64,000 nt of DNA from DASYPQ01 sp036006425. GTDB lineage: Bacteria; Planctomycetota; UBA1135; GCA-002686595. The stretch's first letter is position 1. Every line of letters starts with the position of its first letter. The position numbers and the translations under genes are program-made. Positions 1-8,629 of this stretch are shown one piece after another. The stretch spans positions 1 through 64,000 of the forward strand of contig DASYPQ010000010.1 of the NCBI GenBank assembly GCA_036006425.1, written 5' to 3'. The notes beneath the pieces are model-generated. The model worked only from the letters and a program-made list of their open reading frames with translations. It did no database searches and was not told the origin of the DNA.

Positions 1-303
1 GCAGAACATGCACTTCTGGTAGTCGAGCGTGAACGAGATCCACTCGAGCTCCTTGCCGTGCCGCACCGCGTCCATCTCGATGCAGTCGATCGGGCACGCG
101 CGCGCGCAGGCGAGGCAGTCGATGCACTTCTCCTGCTCGAGATAGTGGATGCCGCGGTAGCGCTCGGGGATCGGCAGGCGCTCGTCGGGGTACTGGACCG
201 TGATCGGCTTCTGGAGCAGGTACTTCCCGGTGATCTTCATCCCGATGAGCGTCGTCGCCACCGAGTCCCAGACGTTCTTGAAGTAGCTCTTGGCGGCGTT
301 CAT
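1..303 (-). CDS. nuoI: NADH-quinone oxidoreductase subunit I (partial, C-terminus beyond window)
   Basis: This is the 8Fe ferredoxin-like subunit of respiratory complex I, which carries electrons through two [4Fe-4S] clusters (N6a/N6b) in the peripheral arm. The first 101 residues are visible. The first cluster motif is complete (Cys60, Cys63, Cys66, Cys70, followed by Pro), and the second motif begins at Cys98 and Cys101 where the window ends. The start ATG overlaps the nuoH stop in an ATGA, so the two genes are translationally coupled. It is the last visible gene of the nuoABCDHI run; nuoJ-N would be expected beyond coordinate 1. Confidence 0.95.
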   Translation of the reverse strand, partial: MNAAKSYFKNVWDSVATTLIGMKITGKYLLQKPITVQYPDERLPIPERYRGIHYLEQEKCIDCLACARACPIDCIEMDAVRHGKELEWISFTLDYQKCMFC

Positions 304-1403
304 GGCGTAGCGCCCGGGAAGATCGCCTCCCAGATCCCGGCGCCGAGGACGCACAGGAGCGCGAGCGGCGTCAGGTACTTGTACCCCATGCTCATCACCT
401 GGTCGATGCGCACGCGCGGCAGCGTCCAGCGGATCCACATCATCAGGAAGACGCCGAACATCGCCTTCGTCATCAGCGTGCCGCCGGCGACGACCTGGTA
501 GGCGACGCTGTCGGAGCCGAACGACTCGCGCGCGATGTGCGTGAACGGGCTCTCGAAGCCGCCGAAGAAGAAGACCGCGCCGACGACGGACATCAGGAAC
601 ATCGCGGCGTACTCCTCGAGGAAGAAGAACGACCAGCGGATGCCCGAGTACTCGGTCATGAAGCCGGCGACGAGCTCCGATTCGGACTCGGGCAGGTCGA
701 ACGGCGCGCGCTTCGTCTCCGCGAGCGCCGCGGTGAAGAAGAGGATCGACGCGGGGAGAACGAACGGGTTCTGGAAGAGGATCCAGTGCATGCCGAACCA
801 GCCGGCCTGGCGCGCGCTCGCCTCGCCGAGGTTGAGCGTCCCGATCACCATGAGCGGCACGAGCAGCGAGATGCCGAGGGGGATCTCGTACGCGACGACC
901 TGCGCTGCTTCGCGCATCGCGCCGTACAGAGCCCACTTCGAGTTCGACGCCCAGCCGGCCATGACGACGCCGATCGTCGTCATCGAGGACATCGCCAGGA
1001 TGGCGAACAGGCCGAGGTTCAGGTTCGCGAAGTAGACGCCCGGCGCGAGCGGCATCGCCGCCATGGCGCCGAAGATCGCGGCCAGCATGATCGCCGGCGC
1101 GAGGACGAAGAGCGCCGCATCGGCTCCGAGCGGGATCAGGTCCTCCTTCGCGAGGAGCTTGATGCCGTCCGCGAGCGACTGCGCCCAGCCGTGCCAGCCG
1201 CCCGCGTACATCGGGCCGAAGCGGCACTGGATGTGGCCGGAGACCTTGCGCTCGAGCCAGACCGCGAACATCACGAGCACGGAGACCAGTCCGACGAGGA
1301 TCCCGATGCCGATGAGGCACGCGGAGAGCACGAGCACCCAGCTCGGAACGCCCGCGGGGGCGATCTTCTGGAGCAGCGTCAGGAAGACGTTCCCGCCGTC
1401 CAT
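300..1403 (-). CDS. nuoH: NADH-quinone oxidoreductase subunit H
   Basis: This is the membrane subunit that forms the quinone chamber between the peripheral and membrane arms of complex I. At 367 residues it has the family length, with about eight hydrophobic segments. Conserved blocks include ALYGAMREAAQVVAYEIP and the Glu-rich loop PFDLPESESELVAGF, which faces the quinone site. It sits 4 bp downstream of nuoD and overlaps nuoI by 4 bp. In canonical 14-gene operons nuoE, nuoF and nuoG lie between D and H; here D is followed directly by H. Confidence 0.96.
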   Translation of the reverse strand: MDGGNVFLTLLQKIAPAGVPSWVLVLSACLIGIGILVGLVSVLVMFAVWLERKVSGHIQCRFGPMYAGGWHGWAQSLADGIKLLAKEDLIPLGADAALFVLAPAIMLAAIFGAMAAMPLAPGVYFANLNLGLFAILAMSSMTTIGVVMAGWASNSKWALYGAMREAAQVVAYEIPLGISLLVPLMVIGTLNLGEASARQAGWFGMHWILFQNPFVLPASILFFTAALAETKRAPFDLPESESELVAGFMTEYSGIRWSFFFLEEYAAMFLMSVVGAVFFFGGFESPFTHIARESFGSDSVAYQVVAGGTLMTKAMFGVFLMMWIRWTLPRVRIDQVMSMGYKYLTPLALLCVLGAGIWEAIFPGATP

Positions 1404-1407
1404 CGCG

Positions 1408-2616
1408 CTAGCGGTCCGTCTCCCCGATGACGACGTCGGTCGAGCCGATGATGGCGATCGCGTCGGCGATCAGCGCGCCGGGGAGCAGGTCCTCGAGCAC
1501 GGAGACGTTCGTGAACGACGGCCCGCGCACGCGCACGCGCGTCGCGACCTTGCCCCCGTCCGATGCGACGTAGTGGCCGAGCTCGCCGCGCGGGTTCTCG
1601 ATGCCGACGTAGGCCTCGCCGGGCGGGATGCGCAGCACCTTCGGGATGTCGCCGAGCACCGGGCCCGGCTCGATGCGCTCGAGGCACCAGCGCACGATCT
1701 TGATCGACTCCATCATCTCGTAGACGCGGCAGTAGGTGCGGTCCCAGCAGTCCCCGAGCGTCCCCTTCTCGCCCTTGCCGACGATCACGTCGAAGGCATT
1801 GTCCTTCAGCATCTCGCCGTAGAGGGAGTACGGCATGTCGCGGCGCAGATCGAAGTCGACGCCCGACCCGCGCAGCATCGGACCGGTCAGGCCGAAGTCG
1901 AGCGCCATCTCCTTCGGGATCACGCCGACGTCCGCCGTGCGCTTCACGAAGATCTGGTTCATCACCAGGAGGTCGACGTATTCCTTCCACTTCTCTTCGA
2001 ACACGTCGCAGAACCGCCCGACTTCCTCGAGCCAGCCCGGAGGAGCGTCGTTGAACACGCCGCCGATGCGGATGTAGCTGTACGTCAGGCGCGCGCCGCA
2101 GATCTTCTCGAACAGCGCCATCATCCATTCGCGCTCGCGGAACGCGTAGAAGAACGGCGTGAACGCGCCGATGTCGAGGCCGTACGTCCCGAAGGCGATC
2201 AGGTGGCTGCCGATGCGATTGAGCTCGGCGCAGATCGTGCGGATCATGTGCGCGCGGCGCGGGAGCTCGAGCCCCGGCATCAGCGCTTCCACGGCCATGC
2301 TGTAGCCGAGGTTGTTGTTCATCGCCGCCAGGTAGTCGTAGCGGTCGGTGTACGGCAGGTACTGGAGCCACTCGACGTTCTCGCCGATCTTCTCGGCGCA
2401 ACGGTGCAGGTAACCGAGGTGCGGCTGCGCGCCCGTGATCACCTCGCCGTCCGCGCGCATCAGGATGCGCATCACGCCGTGCGTCGCCGGGTGCTGCGGA
2501 CCGAAGTTCACCTCGAGGTCCGTCGTGTGGACGTCGAGGAAGAATTCGCGCTCGCCCGTAGGCAGGACCCGCGCCTGCTCCTCGAGCGTCATGCTCCCTT
2601 GCGGTTCGGCGGACAT
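1408..2616 (-). CDS. nuoD: NADH-quinone oxidoreductase subunit D
   Basis: This is the 49-kDa-type subunit that builds the quinone-binding pocket with NuoB. The 402 residues match the usual length. Diagnostic blocks are GPQHPATHGVMR near residue 40, the following HLGYLHRCAEKI, and the C-terminal stretch ending IIGSTDVVIGETDR. The chosen ATG gives a short leader before the conserved core; a second ATG at 2592 is also possible. It follows nuoC after 22 bp. NuoC and NuoD are separate proteins here, unlike the fused NuoCD of enterobacteria. Confidence 0.96.
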   Translation of the reverse strand: MSAEPQGSMTLEEQARVLPTGEREFFLDVHTTDLEVNFGPQHPATHGVMRILMRADGEVITGAQPHLGYLHRCAEKIGENVEWLQYLPYTDRYDYLAAMNNNLGYSMAVEALMPGLELPRRAHMIRTICAELNRIGSHLIAFGTYGLDIGAFTPFFYAFREREWMMALFEKICGARLTYSYIRIGGVFNDAPPGWLEEVGRFCDVFEEKWKEYVDLLVMNQIFVKRTADVGVIPKEMALDFGLTGPMLRGSGVDFDLRRDMPYSLYGEMLKDNAFDVIVGKGEKGTLGDCWDRTYCRVYEMMESIKIVRWCLERIEPGPVLGDIPKVLRIPPGEAYVGIENPRGELGHYVASDGGKVATRVRVRGPSFTNVSVLEDLLPGALIADAIAIIGSTDVVIGETDR

Positions 2617-2638
2617 GGTTCCAGCGTCTTCTCGCGCG

Positions 2639-3169
2639 CTACTCGCACGAGATGCCGTGGTACTCCTTCGGGAACACGTAGTCCTTGCGCAGCGGGTAGC
2701 CGACCCAGTCGTCGGGCAGCAGAACGTGCCGCGGGTCGGGGTGGCCGACGAACGTGATGCCGAACATCTCCGCGCACTCGCGCTCGTGCCACTGCGCGGC
2801 GCGGTAGATCGCAGTCGACGACGGCATCTTCAAGTCGGCCTTCGGCAGCAGCGCCTTGATGGCGAGCCGCTGCCGGCGCTCGACCGAGAGCAGGTTGATG
2901 TTGATCCAGAGGTTCGGGTCCTCCGCCTTCGGATCGGTCGCGGAGAGATCGACGAGCACGTCGAACCGCAGCCGGTCCTCGTCGCGGCACACGTGGAGGA
3001 ACGGCACGATCTTCTGCGGATCGACGAGCACGAACGCGTCGCCTCCGCGTCCCGCGTCCTTCGACTCGCCGTGCTTCGCGCCGGGGATCGCGGCGCGCGG
3101 CAGGTCGGCGCCGAGCAGACCGGGAGCCTGGATCACGCGCAGGCGGTCGTGGATTCCGTCGAAGTTCAT
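2639..3169 (-). CDS. nuoC: NADH-quinone oxidoreductase subunit C
   Basis: This is the 30-kDa-type peripheral subunit of complex I, a structural partner of NuoD. The protein has 176 residues. The C-terminal half holds the family signature ERECAEMFGITFVGHPD, followed by LLPDDWVGYPLRKDY. The N-terminal third is less conserved and carries a polar insert near residues 35-45. It lies 25 bp downstream of nuoB in the same operon. Confidence 0.93.
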   Translation of the reverse strand: MNFDGIHDRLRVIQAPGLLGADLPRAAIPGAKHGESKDAGRGGDAFVLVDPQKIVPFLHVCRDEDRLRFDVLVDLSATDPKAEDPNLWININLLSVERRQRLAIKALLPKADLKMPSSTAIYRAAQWHERECAEMFGITFVGHPDPRHVLLPDDWVGYPLRKDYVFPKEYHGISCE

Positions 3170-3194
3170 GGGCGGTGCGGCGCGCGCGTGCGCG

Positions 3195-3694
3195 TCATGC
3201 CATCCGCGCCGGCCGGCGCACCACGGACGAGCGGCGGATCTTCTCCTGCAGCTTCATTAGTCCCTCGAGCAGGGCTTCGGGCCTCGGCGGACAGCCGGCG
3301 ATGTACACGTCGACGGGCACGCAGCGATCGACGCCCTTCATCACCGTGTAGCCGAACTTGAAGTACGGCCCGCCGCCGGTCGCGCACGCGCCCATCGCGA
3401 TCACGTACTTCGGCGACGGCATCTGGTCGTACAGGCGCTTCACGCGCTCGCCCATCTTGAAGTTCACCGTGCCCGCCACGATCATCAGGTCCGCCTGCCG
3501 CGGACTCGCGCGGAACGCTCCCGCGCCGAAGCGGTCGATGTCGTGGTGCGCGGCGCCGACGGCCATCATCTCGATCGCGCAGCACGCGAGGCCGAAAGTC
3601 ATCGGCCAGATGCTGTTGAGCCGCGCCCAGTTGAGGAGCCAGTCGACGCGCGTCGTGAGGACGTTCTCCTCGAATTGATGTTCGATCAGGCCCA

Positions 3695-3695
<1 letters not shown>
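3195..3695 (-). CDS. nuoB: NADH-quinone oxidoreductase subunit B
   Basis: This is the subunit carrying cluster N2, the last iron-sulfur centre before quinone in complex I. The 166-residue frame from MGLIEHQ shows the tandem cysteines in FGLACCAIEMM, the third in MGACATGGG and the fourth in YIAGCPPRPEAL, so all four N2 ligands are present. The frame stays open upstream, but the start was set at 3695 because the nuoA stop overlaps this ATG by one base (TGATG) and homologues begin here. Confidence 0.95.
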
Positions 3696-4234
<539 letters not shown>

Positions 4235-4407
4235 CGCTCGCGACCGATCCCCTGCGGGGCCGTCCCGGGCCCCCCGGGGGTCCGGAGAACGGGCGGGAAC
4301 GGACTCGGCCACCGCGCCGCGGGGTCCTGGCTCCCCGTCGAGCGCCCCCGCGTCGGGGGCCGGCTCGGCCGCGTCCAGGCCACCCGGCAAGGCCACCGAG
4401 CCCCAGG

Positions 4408-4440
4408 GTACCCCTCCTCGAAGCCTCCCTCGGAGGGTAC
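4408..4440. repeat. Imperfect inverted repeat in the nuo leader
   Basis: GTACCCCTCC at 4408-4417 is the inverse of GGAGGGTAC at 4432-4440, apart from one extra base. The element lies between the putative nuo promoter and nuoA, so it would form a stem-loop in the 5' untranslated RNA or act as an operator. No function can be assigned. Confidence 0.4.
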
Positions 4441-4461
4441 TCCGTCGATTGGGTCGCGCAG

Positions 4462-4491
4462 AGTCTAGGGCCGGCCCGGAAAGGGTGTCAA
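4462..4491 (-). promoter_or_regulatory. Putative sigma-70-type promoter of the nuo operon
   Basis: On the minus strand TTGACA (4491-4486) is followed after 18 bp by TAGACT (4467-4462), a near-consensus housekeeping promoter that is rare by chance in DNA this GC-rich. It points at nuoA. Transcription would start near 4455, giving a leader of about 220 nucleotides before the nuoA ATG. Confidence 0.6.
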
Positions 4492-4568
4492 GGCGACCTG
4501 GAATCTCCGAGCAATCGGCAACCGAGGCCGCGCGACGGGCGTCGGCCGGAAGGAGCCTACCGAAGACC

Positions 4569-4877
4569 ATGCGCGACGAAGAAGCCCGGTCCGCCGAATC
4601 CCGCCGGCCGCACTTGGGGTGGGCGCCCGTGGTCCTCGGAGTCGTCGGCGCGTTCGCGGTCGTCGTCGTGTGCGACTCGATCGACCCTTCCGCGGGTGAA
4701 ACGGCAATCCTTCGCTGGCTCCGCGTCTGCGCCGACCATCCGATCCGAGGCGGCGCCGCGATCGCCCTCTTCTCGTTCGCGCTGCGCCCGCGGTCGCGAG
4801 CGGACACGAGAAGCCTAGGAACCGGGCACGACACGCTCTATCATGCGCGCCACATCGGTCGGCCAGAGGGCCGGTAG
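4569..4877 (+). CDS. Possible small membrane protein (doubtful)
   Basis: This is a candidate 102-residue protein in the only stretch over 300 bp without a clear gene (4235-4842). One hydrophobic segment (about residues 17-35, GWAPVVLGVVGAFAVVVV) looks like a membrane anchor. AAGGAG lies 13-18 bases before the ATG, which is rather far for a ribosome site. The last 35 bases overlap the next gene in another frame. I do not recognise the sequence, and it may be a chance open frame. The rest of the gap holds the nuo promoter and leader. Confidence 0.3.
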   Translation: MRDEEARSAESRRPHLGWAPVVLGVVGAFAVVVVCDSIDPSAGETAILRWLRVCADHPIRGGAAIALFSFALRPRSRADTRSLGTGHDTLYHARHIGRPEGR

Positions 4878-5664
4878 ACCGACGCGCGTGCACGACCCCG
4901 CAGCCAAATTCGAGAGGCCCCCGATCCCGGCGGCGGATCTCGCCTCGCCGATCCTGCGCGGGCCGCTGAAGAGCGAGCGACTCGGCGCCGCTCTCGGGAT
5001 CGACTTCGGGTACTCCGAGAACGCGCTGTCCGTCAGCCGCGACAACCGCATGCCGCGGGCTTCCGTGGTCATCACGACCGCCGCCCGGACGATCATCCGC
5101 CTCTCGAAGGGCGGCGAGAAGATCGAGAGCATCGCCGCCGTCGGATCCGAAGTCGACCCGACGATGCACCCCGATTTCAGGGAAATCACCACGAACTTGA
5201 GGGACCTTCGGAACAAGTGGTTCCCGAAGGCCAAGCTCTGGCTCCAGTCCGACGACCCGCACTTCGAGACCCCGAACGTGCGCCACAACCTGGCCGTGTT
5301 CGACCGCGTCCTCGCGCGGTTCGAGTGGGGCACGCTGAAGACCTTCACCGCGATGACCGGCAAGAAGGGCGCGGACCTGACGAGCCTCCAGACGAACCTG
5401 ACGCACCTCGAGTCCTTGATCGTCCAGGCGCGCTTCGGCAAGGGCGAGGGCTTCGACAACTCGAGCGACGCCGAGGTCAAGGCCTGGGTGAAGCGCATGG
5501 GCGAGATCCGCCCGCGCGAGATCCACATCCTCGCGCACGACGCGAAGGTCGCGAACAAGAAGCTCAAGCTCGCGTCCAAGTCCCGCCTCGCGGAGATCGC
5601 GGCCGAGGTCACCGAGAAGGCCGGGATCCCCTCCGAGTACTGCGACTCGGAATCGCTGCTCTGA
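4843..5664 (+). CDS. Radical-SAM-like protein lacking the cluster cysteines
   Basis: The 273-residue protein follows the layout of COG0731-type radical SAM proteins. It has an N-terminal GPLKSERLGAALGIDF block (homologues: GPxxSRRLGxSLGI), a central MHPDFREITTNLRDLRNKWFPKA-like segment, and a C-terminal SSDAEVKAWVKRMGEIRPRE segment matching their EEEIExWLExxKEIKPR region. The CxxxCxxC loop that should bind the [4Fe-4S] cluster after the first block is replaced by GYSENALSVSRDN, and the only cysteine left is near the C-terminus. The GEPT strand has become GSEVDPT. It is therefore probably a pseudoenzyme or has a new role. The start is uncertain; a GTG at 4888 is an alternative. The family match is from memory. 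Confidence 0.75.
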   Translation: MRATSVGQRAGRPTRVHDPAAKFERPPIPAADLASPILRGPLKSERLGAALGIDFGYSENALSVSRDNRMPRASVVITTAARTIIRLSKGGEKIESIAAVGSEVDPTMHPDFREITTNLRDLRNKWFPKAKLWLQSDDPHFETPNVRHNLAVFDRVLARFEWGTLKTFTAMTGKKGADLTSLQTNLTHLESLIVQARFGKGEGFDNSSDAEVKAWVKRMGEIRPREIHILAHDAKVANKKLKLASKSRLAEIAAEVTEKAGIPSEYCDSESLL

Positions 5665-5677
5665 GACTCGCGCCCGC

Positions 5678-6454
5678 ATGGCGCTCGTCCAGTTCGACGG
5701 CGTGACGCGGAGCTTCGAGGGTCGCGAGGCCCTGTGCGAGCTCCGCCTCGACGTCCGCGAAGGAGAAGTGCTCGGCCTCATCGGACCGAACGGCGCGGGC
5801 AAGACGACGGCGCTCCGCATCCTGTGCGGGCTCCTCGAGCCGAGCTCGGGCCACGCGTCGATCGGCGGCCACGACACGCACCGCGAGCCGCTGCTCGCGC
5901 GGAAGCTCCTGTCGTTCGTGCCCGAGGGCGCGCCTCTCTACGCGAACCTGAGTCCGCGCCAGCATCTCGCGCTCGTCGGACGCCTCCACGGGCTCGCCGA
6001 GGAGCGCATCGCGAGCGAGGGCGAGAGGTTGATCGCCGCGCTCGATCTCGCCGATCGGATCGACGATCCGATCGGCGCGTTCTCGCGCGGCATGCGCCAG
6101 AAGGTCGCGCTCGCATGCGCGATCCTGCCGCGACCGAAGCTCCTCGTGCTCGACGAGCCGCTGAACGGGCTCGACGCGCCGACGACGGCGGTGTTCAAGG
6201 AGGTGCTCCGGACGTGGGCCTCGCGCGGCGGTTCGGTGCTCTACACCTCGCACGTGCTCGACGTCGCGGAACGCTTGTGCGATCGGATCGCGGTGCTCGA
6301 CCACGGACGGCTCGTCGGCATCGGCACGATGGACGAGCTGCGCGCGCTCGCCGGCCGCGACGGGACGCTCGAGCAGGTGTTCGGCACGCTGACGAAGAGC
6401 GAGGATCCGCGCGTCCAGGCCGCGCGGCTCTTGAGTCAGGAGAACACGCGGTAG
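5678..6454 (+). CDS. ABC transporter ATP-binding protein
   Basis: This is the nucleotide-binding subunit of an ABC-2-type exporter, 258 residues. Walker A is GPNGAGKTT near residue 36, the signature is FSRGMRQK, Walker B is LLVLDEPLNGLD, and the switch His is in TSHVLD. The substrate cannot be read from the sequence. The natural partner is the membrane protein at 8630-10087 on the same strand, but three minus-strand genes lie between them. It starts 13 bp after the preceding gene and its end overlaps the convergent lipoprotein gene by 19 bp. Confidence 0.9.
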   Translation: MALVQFDGVTRSFEGREALCELRLDVREGEVLGLIGPNGAGKTTALRILCGLLEPSSGHASIGGHDTHREPLLARKLLSFVPEGAPLYANLSPRQHLALVGRLHGLAEERIASEGERLIAALDLADRIDDPIGAFSRGMRQKVALACAILPRPKLLVLDEPLNGLDAPTTAVFKEVLRTWASRGGSVLYTSHVLDVAERLCDRIAVLDHGRLVGIGTMDELRALAGRDGTLEQVFGTLTKSEDPRVQAARLLSQENTR

Positions 6455-7563
6455 CCGACCTGGTTGTGGACGCCGTCCGCGATCCGCACCCAGATCATCA
6501 CGTACACCTGCAGCCCGGCGACCGTCACCGCGACGATCTCGGGCGAGTGGTCCGCGATGCCGAGCGCCGGATCGAGCGTGTGCGCCGACACCGGGTACAG
6601 CGCGCGCTCGCTCACCGGGACCTCCACGATGTCCGCGGCCGGATCGCCGAATCCGATTGTCGCCCACGCGAGGTGCGCCGCACTGGCGTGGTCGAAGAAG
6701 AGCGTCGGCGTGATGTCGTTGACGTCGTCGGGCGCGTCGTTCGTGACCTGGTCGACCGTCCAGAGATCGCCGTCGCTCGACTCCGCGTAGAAGACGTCGG
6801 ACGAAGGGTCGAACAGGTCGAGCGTCGTCCCGAGGTCCCAGCGGTCGAGCGTCGCCGCGTACGTGCCGTTCGCGAGCTTGACGACCGTCGGGAACTGGGA
6901 CTGCTCGCCCGGCGTGTTCAACGTGGCGACGGCCGCGGGCGTGCTCCAGCTCGCTCCGTCGTCGGACGAGCTCGTGACGAAGATGTCGTTCACGGCCGGC
7001 GTGCCGCGCGTGCTCGACCCGAAGTAGATCCGCAGGTCGTCCGCGGCGAAACGCACGATGTGCGGGAACCGATCGAAGTTCGCGCCCACCGTCACATCGA
7101 CGGGGACGGCGCTCGCCCAGCCCGCGGGCGTCCCGTCGCTGCGCTCGAACAGGATGTGGCACTCGTTCGAGAGGTTCCAGCGGAACCAAGCCACATTGAT
7201 CGTCCCGTCCGCGTCGACCGCGATCGAAGGGAAGTTGTCGCCTTGCGTCGGCGGCGGGAACTGCACCGGATCGAGGTCCGTGATCTGCACGGGCGGAGTC
7301 CACGCGATCGTCGTCGTGTGGAGATCGATGCCGGTCGACCTCACGTAGTAGAGGTCCTTCGTCCCGTCGCGGTCCGAGAACCACACGACGTGGAGATTCC
7401 CCGCCGCGTCGACGGCGACCGCGGGATCGTCGTCCTCCCCGTTCGGGTTGTCCGTGGTCAGGAAGGTGAACGGGCCGTCGATCGCGTGGCTCCCGCCGCC
7501 ATTCTTCGGACAACCGAGGAGGAGAAGGAGGACCGCGGCGATTCCGATCCTGGAGGTGCGCAC
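6436..7563 (-). CDS. Lipoprotein with BNR/sialidase-like beta-propeller
   Basis: The 375-residue protein begins with a lipoprotein signal (hydrophobic run ending LLLLLGC, Cys at about residue 18), so it is probably anchored in a membrane facing the periplasm or outside. The mature part repeats short strands with Asp-box-like turns such as SSSDDGASW, and phrases of the type PAVAVDAAGNLHVVWF and PSIAVDADGTINVAWF, typical of six-bladed propellers in sialidase/BNR families. No catalytic residues are evident, so a binding role is as likely as an enzymatic one. Confidence 0.7.
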   Translation of the reverse strand: MRTSRIGIAAVLLLLLGCPKNGGGSHAIDGPFTFLTTDNPNGEDDDPAVAVDAAGNLHVVWFSDRDGTKDLYYVRSTGIDLHTTTIAWTPPVQITDLDPVQFPPPTQGDNFPSIAVDADGTINVAWFRWNLSNECHILFERSDGTPAGWASAVPVDVTVGANFDRFPHIVRFAADDLRIYFGSSTRGTPAVNDIFVTSSSDDGASWSTPAAVATLNTPGEQSQFPTVVKLANGTYAATLDRWDLGTTLDLFDPSSDVFYAESSDGDLWTVDQVTNDAPDDVNDITPTLFFDHASAAHLAWATIGFGDPAADIVEVPVSERALYPVSAHTLDPALGIADHSPEIVAVTVAGLQVYVMIWVRIADGVHNQVGYRVFS

Positions 7564-7570
7564 GCGCCGC

Positions 7571-7975
7571 CTACCGCCGGAGGATGGGCGTCGGGCGGAA
7601 CTGGTCGTCGACCGCGACCATCGTCACGTCCGCTTCGGTCACGTGGACGAACTCGCCGCCGCCGAAACGGCGCTGCGCCCACACGGAGACGTGCGCGGTG
7701 ATCGACGTCCTCCCGATCCGCACGGTGTCCGTGAAGAACGAGACGAGGTCGCCGACGAACACCGGCTGCTTGAACACGACCTTGTCCATCGAGACGGTCA
7801 CGATGCGGCTCGGATGCGACTTGTGCGCCTCGATCGCCGCCGCGAGGTCGACCTGGGCGAGGATCACGCCGCCGAAGATCGTCCCGAGCGCGTTCGTGTC
7901 GCGCGGCATCATCACCTGCCGGATCGAGGGCACCCTGTCGGCGGGATAGTCGGGAGCGGACGGATCGGGGGTCAT
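7571..7975 (-). CDS. Acyl-CoA thioesterase, hotdog fold (YciA-like)
   Basis: The 134-residue single hotdog domain is expected to hydrolyse acyl-CoA thioesters in the cytoplasm. Family features are MPRDTNALGTIFGG near residue 23, with the catalytic Asp of the YciA/BACH type, followed by VSMDKVVFKQPVFVGDLV. The start ATG overlaps the stop of the upstream alpha/beta hydrolase gene (ATGA), so the two are co-translated. The acyl chain preference is unknown. Confidence 0.85.
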   Translation of the reverse strand: MTPDPSAPDYPADRVPSIRQVMMPRDTNALGTIFGGVILAQVDLAAAIEAHKSHPSRIVTVSMDKVVFKQPVFVGDLVSFFTDTVRIGRTSITAHVSVWAQRRFGGGEFVHVTEADVTMVAVDDQFRPTPILRR

Positions 7976-8607
7976 GCAGGCCTCTCGAGCGCGCGCTCGG
8001 CGTAGGCGCGCACGCGGCTCTGCAGCTCGCTGGTCGCGCCGTGGAAGTAGTGGTTCACGTCGGGGATCTCGTCGGTCACGAGACCAGGGTACAGATCCGG
8101 GAAGCGCATCTTGAGCTGCTCGAGCGTCCCGTATTCGTCCTTTCCGGCCATCAGGATCAGGCCGGGCTTCGCTAGCGCGGTCACGAACGAGAGGTCGAAC
8201 GCCCCGACCGGGAACGCGACGAGGATCACCCGCGCGACGCGCGCATCGCTGAGCGCGTGCGACGCGGCCGTGCGCGAGCCGAAGGAGAAGCCTCCCGCCC
8301 AGAGCTCGACTCCGGGGAACGTGCGCTCGAGGTGGTCGAGGGCGGCCTTCAGGTCCCCTTCCTCGCCCCCGCGCCCGTCGTGGTCGCCGCCGCTCTGCCC
8401 GACGCCGCGGAAGTTGAACCGCAGGACCGCGAGCCCGGCCTGCTGCAGCCCGCGCGAGGCCCGGAAGACGACCGTGTTGTTCATCGTCCCGCCGTGGAGC
8501 GGGTGCGGATGACAGAAGGCGCAAGCCGCGCGCGGCTTCTCGCGATCCTTGGGCAACCACAACGTCGCCTCGAGATCGCCGACCGGACCGGGGATCAGGA
8601 GATCCAC
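7972..8607 (-). CDS. Alpha/beta-fold hydrolase (COG2945-like)
   Basis: The protein has about 211 residues. It shows HPHPLHGGTMNN (oxyanion region), FRGVGQSGG, the nucleophile elbow GGFSFGS, the acidic member in MAGKDEYG and the His in VNHYFHG, so the Ser-Asp-His triad is complete. The related family is described as small cytosolic esterase-like hydrolases of unknown substrate. The start is taken as GTG at 8607; a TTG lies one codon upstream. It is divergent from the permease gene with only 22 bp between the starts, and co-translated with the thioesterase. Confidence 0.8.
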   Translation of the reverse strand: MDLLIPGPVGDLEATLWLPKDREKPRAACAFCHPHPLHGGTMNNTVVFRASRGLQQAGLAVLRFNFRGVGQSGGDHDGRGGEEGDLKAALDHLERTFPGVELWAGGFSFGSRTAASHALSDARVARVILVAFPVGAFDLSFVTALAKPGLILMAGKDEYGTLEQLKMRFPDLYPGLVTDEIPDVNHYFHGATSELQSRVRAYAERALERPA

Positions 8608-8612
8608 CAAGC

Positions 8613-8624
8613 TACGGTACCGTA
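8613..8624. promoter_or_regulatory. 12-bp perfect palindrome between divergent starts
   Basis: TACGGTACCGTA is a perfect palindrome centred in the 22-bp space between the divergent hydrolase (8607) and permease (8630) starts. It could be a repressor operator controlling both genes, but the space is too short for two full promoters, so the true starts or promoters may lie inside the genes. Confidence 0.35.
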
Positions 8625-8629
8625 CCGGC

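Noticed and set aside
8549..8629. Upstream ATG extension of the permease gene
   Set aside because: It would overlap the divergent hydrolase start region by about 60 bp and adds a non-hydrophobic, unconserved-looking segment; GTG 8630 is more economical.
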